Of a stretch of DNA of 64,000 bases, positions 47,625 to 55,351 are shown one piece after another. The translations under genes were made by a program, and so were the position numbers. The stretch covers positions 1,922,001 to 1,986,000 of the forward strand of contig NZ_CP032097.1 in assembly GCF_003544915.1 (NCBI RefSeq), in the 5' to 3' direction. Source of the stretch: Arcobacter ellisii. GTDB lineage: Bacteria; Campylobacterota; Campylobacteria; Campylobacterales; Arcobacteraceae. How positions within the stretch are numbered: the first letter of the stretch is position 1; the number at the start of each line of letters is the position of its first letter. A model generated the notes under the pieces. It was not told where the DNA came from. It did not search any database and was given only the letters and a program-made list of their open reading frames with translations.

Positions 47625-49775
47625 TTAAATATGAAAATCTAATATCACTTTTTCATTAATTGGAATTTCTAAGGTAACTAAACAACCTTTGTATTTGTTT
47701 TCATTATTTAGAAAATCTATATTTTTCATAAAAATTTTACCTTTCATATGCTCAACAATAATTTGATGTGACATATATAGTCCTATTCCTGTTCCTTGAG
47801 ATTGATGTTTTGTTGTAAAATATGGTTCAAAAACTTTTGAAATAATTGACTCTTCAATACCACCTCCATTATCAGATATTTCTATAAAACAATTTTCATT
47901 TTTTTTGTATGTTTTAATATTTACAAATCTCTCATCAATTTCTGTATTAATTAATGCATCTTTTGAATTATTCAAAATATTGATTATTACTTGTAAAAAC
48001 TCATTTGGATATGCATTTATTTTCAAATCATCTTCATAATTTGCACTAATTTTTATATTATGATTATCCAAACTTGATTTTAAAAGTTTTAAAACTTTTT
48101 CTATACTCTCATTTACACAAAAATCTTCAAGTTTTTTATCTGCTTTAAAATAATTTCTAAAATCATCTATTGTTTTTGAAAGATATTGAGTATTTTCAAC
48201 AATTAAATCAAGAGCTTCATTTAATCTTTCTTGACTAATTTCTCCATACTCTTTTTCAAGTTTTATACCACTTGCACAAGTGCTTATTAAACTCAAAGGT
48301 TGTCTCCATTGATGAGCAATATTTCCTATCATTTCTCCCATTGCAGCCATCTTTGACTGATTTGCGAGTAATCTATCTTTATCTTTTATTTCTGTAATAT
48401 CAATCAATGTTGATAATTTAAGAGTTTTCCCATTCAAATGAATAAATTTCCCTTGTCCTAAACAGGTAAATTTTTGATTTTTTATAATCACATCAAATTC
48501 ATAAGGAGTTGTATCTTTTTTATAATTTTTAATCAATAACTCTTTATAACTTTCATCAACAAAATCTAAAAGATTTTTGCCTATTAACTCTTCTTTATTT
48601 TTTAAATGAAAAAATTTTATTGCTACATTATTAGCATCAACACAAATTCCTCTATCATGAATTACCATAATTTCCATTGTTGAATTAAATAAAACTTTAA
48701 AGCTATTTAATGAAGATTCTAAAGACTCTTCTCGTCTATCTATTTCAATTTTCATTTTATTAAAACTATTTAACAAAATATTAAACTCACTATAATACGA
48801 GGTATTTACAGAAATATCATAATTCCCATTTGTAATATTTATAGCTGTTCTTTGTAACTCATCAAAAGACTTAAATACCCTTTTTGAAATTCTAAGTGAC
48901 AAAAATATTGCTAAAGAAATAAATAAAATCATTCCTAAAAACATTGAAAGAATCATTCCATTTAAAGATTTCAAAATAGAATCATAACTTTCACTAACCA
49001 CAATCTTCCAACTTGTTTTTTCGATTGTTGTGTAAGTTCCATATAAATTTTCATCAACAATATTAGAATAATATATAGCAAAATTATAAGGTAAATGTTT
49101 GTTGATTAATTTTGAAAATACTTCATTTCTATTTTCATTAAATCTTTGTAATACCAAATCTGGATTATTTGGATTTAATATTAATGTTCCATTTTTATCA
49201 AATATTTTAGTCATATGAATATTACTTTGTGTTTTAAATCTTGATATAAACTCTGCGATTTCAGTTAATCTTATCATTAAGACCACAACTTTATTATCAA
49301 TCCTAAAACTATATGATAGGGATGCTTCGTCATCAATTGTAAATAAAAAAACATTTGACCAATAATCATTTTTATCTTTATTCAATTTTGAATAATACTC
49401 CTGATTTGAATAATCAAATCCTTTATAAATATTCAAATTTGTTAAAGCATAAAAATCTTCTATAATCCCATTTTCATCTAAAACTAAAATTGCAGAAATA
49501 TTTTTATTTGTATTAACTATACTTTTCAAAAGCATAGTATTTGTATCTTTATAATTATTTTTTAGATAAATTGATAAATCATATATTTTTGATAAATATT
49601 TGTTTACTTCTGATTCAATATGATATAAAATTTGCTTTTGATTATGCTCAACAATTGTTAATTTTGAAAAATAAAAATTTACCATTGAGGCACAACTTAT
49701 AAATATCGTTATAAAAATTGAAAATGATATTAGTATATTTAATATATCTTTTTTTAGACTTTTTTCATTTTTCAT
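47625..49775 (-). CDS. Sensor histidine kinase with Cache-type and PAS domains
   Basis: 716 residues: transmembrane segment near 11-31, a periplasmic Cache-like domain (about 40-270), second transmembrane segment near 273-293, HAMP linker, PAS domain (about 355-465), H-box AHQWRQPLS with His488, and an ATPase domain with DNGGGIEE and GTGIGLYMS. The start overlaps the binding-protein gene by 4 nt, so both are translated together. No response regulator is adjacent. Its stop codon touches the clpB promoter. Confidence 0.92.
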   Translation of the reverse strand: MKNEKSLKKDILNILISFSIFITIFISCASMVNFYFSKLTIVEHNQKQILYHIESEVNKYLSKIYDLSIYLKNNYKDTNTMLLKSIVNTNKNISAILVLDENGIIEDFYALTNLNIYKGFDYSNQEYYSKLNKDKNDYWSNVFLFTIDDEASLSYSFRIDNKVVVLMIRLTEIAEFISRFKTQSNIHMTKIFDKNGTLILNPNNPDLVLQRFNENRNEVFSKLINKHLPYNFAIYYSNIVDENLYGTYTTIEKTSWKIVVSESYDSILKSLNGMILSMFLGMILFISLAIFLSLRISKRVFKSFDELQRTAINITNGNYDISVNTSYYSEFNILLNSFNKMKIEIDRREESLESSLNSFKVLFNSTMEIMVIHDRGICVDANNVAIKFFHLKNKEELIGKNLLDFVDESYKELLIKNYKKDTTPYEFDVIIKNQKFTCLGQGKFIHLNGKTLKLSTLIDITEIKDKDRLLANQSKMAAMGEMIGNIAHQWRQPLSLISTCASGIKLEKEYGEISQERLNEALDLIVENTQYLSKTIDDFRNYFKADKKLEDFCVNESIEKVLKLLKSSLDNHNIKISANYEDDLKINAYPNEFLQVIINILNNSKDALINTEIDERFVNIKTYKKNENCFIEISDNGGGIEESIISKVFEPYFTTKHQSQGTGIGLYMSHQIIVEHMKGKIFMKNIDFLNNENKYKGCLVTLEIPINEKVILDFHI

Positions 49776-50875
49776 TTTATTTTCTCAAATTTACCATTTA
49801 CGACTTTAAAGGTATTAAAATCTCTAACAACATCACCAAATTCATCAAAAACTATTTTATTTTGAAGTCCTTGAAACTCTTTTTTTATCAAAATATTTTT
49901 CTTAAGTTCAGTCTCTTTTCCTATTTTTAAAAGTTCAATAATTATTTTTGCTAATTCGTAACCTTTTGCAGCGTACATTGAAGGGAAAATATTATATTTA
50001 TTTTGGAAATTTTCAACAAATTTTAAAAATCTTTCATTTTTAGAATCTACATCATAATCTATGTTAAAAATAATTCCTTCACTATATTTTCCACTATTTT
50101 CAATAAATGTTGAAGTCATTGCCCACTCAGAAGAAGCAATTTGAGTTGAAATACCATTTATTCTTAAATATTGAACAACTCTTGCTCCATCAACTGAATT
50201 TGCACAAATTAGTAATAAATCAGGATTTTTTTCTTTTATATCTTCTACTAAAAATTCTAAATCTTCAGTTGTTGCATATTGAATAAATTTTTCTTGACTC
50301 TTTTTATAAAAAGTTTTTTCAAAATTTTCTAAGTAATCTTTTGTATAAGTTATATTTTGAGGATCATAAATTCCATAAATTTTTTTGAAACCTAAATCAT
50401 TTATATAAGTTGCAAAACCAGAAAATCTTTGTTCATTATTTGCGACATGAACCCTAAAAAATTGGTCATCTATGCCAGAAAATTCATTACTTGCAGAAGC
50501 AGCTGAAATCAAAAACATATCAGGGTGTTGATTTATAATAGACATAGAAATTTTAGTCATACTACTTGTAACATTTCCTATGACTATTTTTATTCCTTGG
50601 TCTATAAAATCATTAACTATTTTTTTGTTTAATTCAATATCTTTTTTATCATCTTTGAAAATAAGTTCAATCTTTTTACCATTTATTCTATAATTTTCTT
50701 CTTCAAAAGCTAAAACTATCCCGTTCATCATTGCATTTCCCAAAACTGAATATTTTGCAGTTAATGCTCCTACAAACCCTATTTTTATAACTTCTTCTTT
50801 TTTGTAAAAGAAAATATAAAATGTTGTAAAAAAAATAAGAAGTAAAATTGTGATTAAAACAAAGCTTTTTTTCAT
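49772..50875 (-). CDS. Periplasmic LivJ-type binding protein, probable sensory partner
   Basis: 367 residues. An N-terminal hydrophobic segment (about 5-24) is followed by a type I periplasmic-binding fold of the branched-chain amino acid/amide group (IKIGFVGALTAKYSVLGNAM, then VIGNVTSSMTK and SAASASNEF). The leader has no lipobox and no clear cleavage site, so the protein may stay membrane-anchored. No permease or ATPase genes are near. Overlapping the histidine kinase by 4 nt, it more likely presents a ligand to that kinase than feeds a transporter; this is inference. Confidence 0.85.
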   Translation of the reverse strand: MKKSFVLITILLLIFFTTFYIFFYKKEEVIKIGFVGALTAKYSVLGNAMMNGIVLAFEEENYRINGKKIELIFKDDKKDIELNKKIVNDFIDQGIKIVIGNVTSSMTKISMSIINQHPDMFLISAASASNEFSGIDDQFFRVHVANNEQRFSGFATYINDLGFKKIYGIYDPQNITYTKDYLENFEKTFYKKSQEKFIQYATTEDLEFLVEDIKEKNPDLLLICANSVDGARVVQYLRINGISTQIASSEWAMTSTFIENSGKYSEGIIFNIDYDVDSKNERFLKFVENFQNKYNIFPSMYAAKGYELAKIIIELLKIGKETELKKNILIKKEFQGLQNKIVFDEFGDVVRDFNTFKVVNGKFEKIK

Positions 50876-50903
50876 CTTATTTCCAACTAATAATATTTAA
50901 TCC

Positions 50904-50909
50904 ATTATA
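50904..50909 (-). promoter_or_regulatory. TATAAT box for binding protein-kinase pair
   Basis: Perfect minus-strand -10 hexamer 28 nt before the ATG at 50875. Confidence 0.5.
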
Positions 50910-50925
50910 TAGTTTTTTTTATAAA

Positions 50926-50934
50926 TGTTATAAT
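50926..50934 (+). promoter_or_regulatory. Extended -10 for rnhB
   Basis: TGTTATAAT, a perfect extended -10, 26 nt before the rnhB ATG. AAGGA at 50949-50953 is the ribosome site. Confidence 0.55.
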
Positions 50935-50960
50935 AAATTAATTTTTATAAGGATTATTAT

Positions 50961-51533
50961 ATGTTATGTGGTATTGATGAAGCAGGTCGAGGACCAATTG
51001 CTGGACCTTTGGTTGTTGCAGGTGCTATTTTATTAGAAGATATTAAAGGATTAAATGACTCAAAAGTTCTAAGTGAAAAGAAAAGAGAAAAATTATATGA
51101 AGAGATTATTGAAAAATCTAAATATCATATAGTCTTTTCAAATGCAGATTTAATCGATGAAAAAGGTATTAGTTATTGTTTAAAAAATTCAATATTAGAA
51201 ATAATGGAAAATCTAAACGAATTTTGTAAAGAATTTTTGATGGATGGGAATACCTCTTTTGGGATTTCTACGCTACAACATAAAATTAAAGCAGATGCCA
51301 CAATAAAAGAAGTTAGTGCAGCTTCAATTTTAGCAAAAGTTAGTCGAGATAGATTTATGAATGAAATATCTTCAAAATATCCTAACTATGATTTTGAAAA
51401 ACATAAAGGATATGGAACAAAAGCTCATATTGAAGCAATAAAAAAATTTGGAAGAAGTGATATTCATAGGGTAAGTTTTAAATTAAAAGCTTTAGGAGAA
51501 GAGAATATTGGTGTTCAAAAAAGTCTTTTTTAG
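50961..51533 (+). CDS. rnhB: Ribonuclease HII
   Basis: Removes RNA from RNA-DNA hybrids and single ribonucleotides. 190 residues with GIDEAGRGPIAGPLVVAG at the N-terminus (Asp-Glu pair), LMDGN in the middle and AASILAKVSRDRFM later, the expected acidic site. It converges on the next gene with a 1-nt gap. Confidence 0.96.
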   Translation: MLCGIDEAGRGPIAGPLVVAGAILLEDIKGLNDSKVLSEKKREKLYEEIIEKSKYHIVFSNADLIDEKGISYCLKNSILEIMENLNEFCKEFLMDGNTSFGISTLQHKIKADATIKEVSAASILAKVSRDRFMNEISSKYPNYDFEKHKGYGTKAHIEAIKKFGRSDIHRVSFKLKALGEENIGVQKSLF

Positions 51534-51534
51534 A

Positions 51535-51849
51535 CTATTTTGAAACCTCTCCTATATGTTTTTCAACTGATTCAATTTTTGTTTTTAATCTATTTTCATG
51601 ACCTTTTCTAATATCAAATTTTAATGTTGCATAAACTCTATTACAACCTAGTTCTTCCAATCTTGAATAACATTTTTCTACTAAATTCAAAGCTTCTTTC
51701 AAGGTTTTCGTTTCAATAATAGTTGCCATTGCTGTAAGTTGATAACTAGCACCACTTTCTCTTATTATTTTTATAACCTCTGAAACCTCTTTACTTTTAC
51801 TTTCACTTTTATCTGTGGGAAACATTGACATTTCTAATAATATTGACAT
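51535..51849 (-). CDS. MTH1187/YqgV family thiamine-binding-like protein
   Basis: 104 residues of the UPF0045 fold: SILLEMSMFPTDK at the start, GASYQLTAMATIIET in the middle and YATLKFDIRKG near the end. Family structures are tetramers that bind thiamine or related ligands. No thi gene or TPP riboswitch is nearby, so the role stays open. Confidence 0.82.
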   Translation of the reverse strand: MSILLEMSMFPTDKSESKSKEVSEVIKIIRESGASYQLTAMATIIETKTLKEALNLVEKCYSRLEELGCNRVYATLKFDIRKGHENRLKTKIESVEKHIGEVSK

Positions 51850-51991
51850 ATAAAAAACCTTTTTTTAATTTATCTTAGATAAAAATATACAAAAACTTTA
51901 ATAAATAGACAAATAATAATTTTTACTATTTAACTTTTAATCATAATTAAAACTAAATTTGATAATATAAAATCAAAAATTAAGGAATGAA

Positions 51992-52330
51992 ATGCAACTA
52001 GAAGTATCAGCAGAAGTAATATTATCTCAATTAGGTTATTCAAAAAGTGAAGCTTCATTAAAACAAGCAGAAAAAATGATTGAGTCAACAATAGATTTTG
52101 ATAAATTTGCAAAACATATTTTGACATTAAATGATCATTTAAAAAAAATGAATGCTTATGTTGGTTTATCAAATAAATCAAACTATTTAAAAATTAAATG
52201 TGATGAAAATGACTCTGATGAAATTTTAGAAGAGTTTCATAATGAAGTTTTACATTGGGCGAACAAATATAATGTAAAACTTCAAAAACTAGATAACAAA
52301 CCAATATATTATATTTTAGGTACTATCTAA
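51992..52330 (+). CDS. Hypothetical protein, 112 aa
   Basis: A soluble, Lys/Glu/Asn-rich protein with no cysteine, transmembrane segment or signal peptide. It looks mainly helical in the first half, with a QAEKMIESTIDFDKFAKHIL stretch, and has beta-like segments at the C-terminus (KPIYYILGTI). AAGGA precedes the ATG. It converges with msrA, overlapping by 4 nt at the stops. I do not recognise a family. Confidence 0.7.
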   Translation: MQLEVSAEVILSQLGYSKSEASLKQAEKMIESTIDFDKFAKHILTLNDHLKKMNAYVGLSNKSNYLKIKCDENDSDEILEEFHNEVLHWANKYNVKLQKLDNKPIYYILGTI

Positions 52331-52809
52331 AAAATCTTTTTATATTTATGACAATAAGGCACCTTTTGGTGTCTTTCATAATAGTCTTGATGATATGATT
52401 CTGCTTCATAAAAAACGCAATAAGGATAAAGAGAAGTAGCCACTTTAAATCCTTTATTTTCTAATTCACAAATCAATTTTTCACTTATATTTTTTTGTTC
52501 AACATCTACATAAAATATTGCAGATAAATATTGACTTCCAATATCAGGACCTTGCCCATTTATTTGAGTAAAATCATGTATTTCAAAAAATAGTTTTGCT
52601 AACTCTTCAAAATTTACAAGAGTTTCATCATAAGTTATTTCAACCGCTTCTAAATGTCCCGTAAATCCACTGCATACCATTTCATAAGTTGGATTTGGAA
52701 TATTTCCACCCATGTATCCAGAAATTGCACTTATAACACCTTCAAATTTTTTAAAATGATATTCAACTCCCCAAAAACATCCAGCTGCGAAATATGCTTT
52801 TTTTATCAT
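52327..52809 (-). CDS. msrA: Peptide-methionine (S)-S-oxide reductase
   Basis: Repairs the S form of oxidised methionine. 160 residues with the catalytic AAGCFWGVEYHF motif (Cys11) and GPDIGSQYLSAIF, plus a C-terminal stretch YCVFYEAESYHQDYY. A second cysteine near the end (YCHKYK) could be the resolving one. It is one of two Msr genes about 0.6 kb apart with a cold-shock gene between. Confidence 0.95.
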   Translation of the reverse strand: MIKKAYFAAGCFWGVEYHFKKFEGVISAISGYMGGNIPNPTYEMVCSGFTGHLEAVEITYDETLVNFEELAKLFFEIHDFTQINGQGPDIGSQYLSAIFYVDVEQKNISEKLICELENKGFKVATSLYPYCVFYEAESYHQDYYERHQKVPYCHKYKKIF

Positions 52810-52931
52810 TATTAGCTCCTATTTTAATATTTTATTTTTAATTTATTTTTATTCTATTCTATTAACACTAATATATTTATTTTATTGAAAAATTTAATTG
52901 AGAATTTTTTTGAGGAATTTATATTTGAGAG

Positions 52932-52962
52932 ATATAAATAACGATTTAATCGTTATTTATAT
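52932..52962 (-). terminator. AT-rich hairpin after cspA
   Basis: ATATAAATAACGAT and ATCGTTATTTATAT form a 14-bp stem with a three-base loop, 16 nt beyond the cspA stop. It lacks a T-run, so it may act as a decay-blocking hairpin as well as a terminator. Confidence 0.5.
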
Positions 52963-52978
52963 ATTTAAAACTAATTGA

Positions 52979-53197
52979 TTAAAGAGCTTCTACGTCTTTA
53001 GCTTGTTCACCTTTAAGACCAGTACCAATTAAAAATGTAACTTTTTGTCCATCTTCAAAAGAAACTCTTCCAAAACCAGTTTTTCTAACTTCACTGTAAT
53101 GTAAAAATAAATCTTTATCACTATTTTCTAATTGAATAAATCCAAAACCTTTTTCATTGTTGAACCATTTTATAGTTCCATTATATCTATCATTCAT
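52979..53197 (-). CDS. cspA: Cold-shock domain protein
   Basis: 72 residues, one OB-fold cold-shock domain with RNP1 KGFGFIQL and RNP2-like DLFLHYSEV. Such proteins melt RNA structure. AAGGAAA lies before the ATG. The 219-nt upstream region has no gene and carries short direct repeats. Confidence 0.95.
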   Translation of the reverse strand: MNDRYNGTIKWFNNEKGFGFIQLENSDKDLFLHYSEVRKTGFGRVSFEDGQKVTFLIGTGLKGEQAKDVEAL

Positions 53198-53224
53198 AGA
53201 TTTTCCTTGTTTTTTATACTCTAA

Positions 53225-53266
53225 AATTTATAAAGTATAAAGTTAAAATTTATAAAGTTAAAATTG
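53225..53266. repeat. Short AT-rich direct repeats in the cspA upstream region
   Basis: A unit like AAAATTTATAAAGT occurs twice in tandem, with a third partial AAAATT copy, in the region that would form the cspA leader or promoter. It may be slippage in AT-rich DNA. The rest of the 219-nt gap (53198-53416) holds nothing else I can name. Confidence 0.4.
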
Positions 53267-53416
53267 AGATATTAATTTTTGAAAGGCTTTGTATAGTTAA
53301 TAAAAAATCAAGTCAAAGAGAAATTATTACAATTGTTTATCTTTAAGTTTCGTACTTTATCTGAAAAAATAAATAAAAGCAAGTTTTATTTACTTTTTTC
53401 AAATATTTTAAGAAAT

Positions 53417-53779
53417 TTATTTTTTAGCTTCAAAATTTAAAGAGATAGAATTTACACAATGTCTTGTATTTTTTGCTGTAAATCCTTCTCCTTCAAATAC
53501 ATGTCCTAAATGTCCACCACATTTTGCACAAACAATTTCAACTCTTCTTCCATCACTATCAGGAACTCTTTTAACTGCACCTTTTATTTCATCATCAAAA
53601 CTTGGCCAACCACAACCTGATTTGAATTTATCACTTGATTTATACAAAGGTGCATTACATTTTTTACAAGTAAAAATTCCTTCTTCATAAAAGTCATTAT
53701 ACTTTCCAGTAAAAGGGTATTCTGTTCCTTTATTTTCTATTACATATTTTTCTTCATCTGTTAATTCATTATATTTCAT
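53417..53779 (-). CDS. msrB: Peptide-methionine (R)-S-oxide reductase
   Basis: Repairs the R form of methionine sulfoxide. 120 residues with two CxxC zinc-binding pairs (CKKC and CAKC), the GCGWPSFDD segment, and the catalytic RHCVNSISLNF (Cys near 112). It starts 14 nt after the pseudokinase gene on the same strand, so it may be the last gene of that signalling operon. Confidence 0.96.
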   Translation of the reverse strand: MKYNELTDEEKYVIENKGTEYPFTGKYNDFYEEGIFTCKKCNAPLYKSSDKFKSGCGWPSFDDEIKGAVKRVPDSDGRRVEIVCAKCGGHLGHVFEGEGFTAKNTRHCVNSISLNFEAKK

Positions 53780-53793
53780 TATATATTTTCCTT

Positions 53794-54936
53794 TTATTTA
53801 TCAAATCTAATACTATATTTTATTCCATTTTGTGTTTTTTCTATATTTAATAGACCAAAATTCTTTTCTATAAAAACTTTAACTAAATAAAAACCTAAAT
53901 CAAAACTATTATATTTTGATAAATTAGGCGATTCAAAAAATCTCTTAAGTTGGTTTTCATCATAATTATTTGCATTATCTTCATAAATTATATAAACAGA
54001 TTCTTTATTATTTTCAAAAGAGATATCTATTTTTTTTTCAACCAAACTATTAGTTATTTTAAAATTTTCTATAGATTTAGAAATCAATTTATTAAAAATA
54101 TGTTTTATTTCATCAAATACAATATTTAAAGATATTAAATTATCACCTTTTACATTTAACTTTATATTTAATTCATTTAATTCATCTTTTAATAAAAAAA
54201 TTGCATTATCCAAAGATACTTTTAAATTAACTTCCTCTTTATTTTTTTGATTATTAAAAAACTTATGAAAATCATTCATAATTTCATCTAATTTTTTTAC
54301 TTCATCAAGAGTCTTTTTAAAAGTTTTATCTGATTTATACTCTTGTATATTTGAAAATTTAAAATCCAATGATTGTAAATATAATCTAATTTTATCAACT
54401 GGTTCTTTCCATTGAAGAGAAATCAAATCAATAATTGAAGCCATTGCATTAATTTTTGAGTGTTGCACAATTATTTTATCTTTATTTCTTAACTCTTCAA
54501 CTTGATTTTTTACCTTTTCATTTAGGTTTTTATTTACAAGTTCCAACTCTTTCATGACAGCTGCCAATTTCAAATGAACTTCTACTCTTTTTAGTAATAC
54601 TTCACTGTAAAATGGTTTTGTTATATAATCAACTGCACCTAATTCAAAACCTTTTACAATATCTTTTTCATCATCTTTTACAGTTAAAAAAATTACTGGT
54701 ATTTTTTTTGTTTTTTCATTTGATTTAATTTTAGAACAAACAAAATAACCATCCATCGTAGGCATTACAACATCAAGTAAAATCAAATCAAATTGATTTT
54801 TTTCTAATAATTCTAAAGCCTTTTCTCCACTTTGAGCATAAATTACATTGTAATCTCTTAAAATACTCATTGCAACTTGTAGATTTTTTAAATCATCATC
54901 AACCAATAAAATCTTGTTATCATATTTTTTCTGCAT
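53794..54936 (-). CDS. Receiver domain fused to a degenerate histidine-kinase module
   Basis: 380 residues. The receiver (about 8-122) looks functional: Asp13-Asp15 acidic pocket, phospho-acceptor Asp55 in LLDVVMP, Thr85, Lys107. After a coiled coil comes a dimerisation region with ISLQWKEPV where kinases in this window have AHQWRQPL: Leu174 replaces the phospho-histidine. The ATPase-like part has DNANNYDE instead of DNAGGI and SFDLGFYL instead of GTGIGLY, so ATP binding looks lost. It is probably a pseudokinase output or scaffold of the cluster. Confidence 0.85.
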   Translation of the reverse strand: MQKKYDNKILLVDDDLKNLQVAMSILRDYNVIYAQSGEKALELLEKNQFDLILLDVVMPTMDGYFVCSKIKSNEKTKKIPVIFLTVKDDEKDIVKGFELGAVDYITKPFYSEVLLKRVEVHLKLAAVMKELELVNKNLNEKVKNQVEELRNKDKIIVQHSKINAMASIIDLISLQWKEPVDKIRLYLQSLDFKFSNIQEYKSDKTFKKTLDEVKKLDEIMNDFHKFFNNQKNKEEVNLKVSLDNAIFLLKDELNELNIKLNVKGDNLISLNIVFDEIKHIFNKLISKSIENFKITNSLVEKKIDISFENNKESVYIIYEDNANNYDENQLKRFFESPNLSKYNSFDLGFYLVKVFIEKNFGLLNIEKTQNGIKYSIRFDK

Positions 54937-54946
54937 GATTTAGCCT

Positions 54947-55351
54947 TTATAAACTTGCAAACTTATCTTCTAATTGTTTTAATCTTACATAAGAGTTTGC
55001 TTTTGTTATCAATTCAATTGTAATAAAAGGTTTAACAACATAATCAATTCCACCACTTTCATAAGCTTGTTCTATATCAGAAGATGAATCTTTTCCAGAT
55101 AAAAAAATTATTGGAATATTTTTAGTTTTTTCATCATTTTTTAATTTTGCACAAACATCAAATCCATTCATATCAGGCATCATTATATCTAATAAAATTA
55201 AATCAAAATTATGTTCATTTACAAGCTTTAGTGCCATTTCTCCACTTTTTGCATAAAACATTTTATAACCTTCATTTTTTAAAATGTTCATTGCCATTTG
55301 GATATTTTTTGGAATATCATCAACTATTAATATTTTACTTTCCATTTCCAA
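54947..55351 (-). CDS. Single-domain response regulator
   Basis: 134 residues, a receiver domain only: Asp11-Asp12, phospho-acceptor Asp55 in LLDIMMP, Ser85 and Lys107. It closely resembles the receiver of the next gene, suggesting duplication. It overlaps the hybrid-kinase end by 17 nt and lies 10 nt before the pseudokinase gene. With no output domain it likely passes phosphate or binds a partner. Confidence 0.9.
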   Translation of the reverse strand: MEMESKILIVDDIPKNIQMAMNILKNEGYKMFYAKSGEMALKLVNEHNFDLILLDIMMPDMNGFDVCAKLKNDEKTKNIPIIFLSGKDSSSDIEQAYESGGIDYVVKPFITIELITKANSYVRLKQLEDKFASL

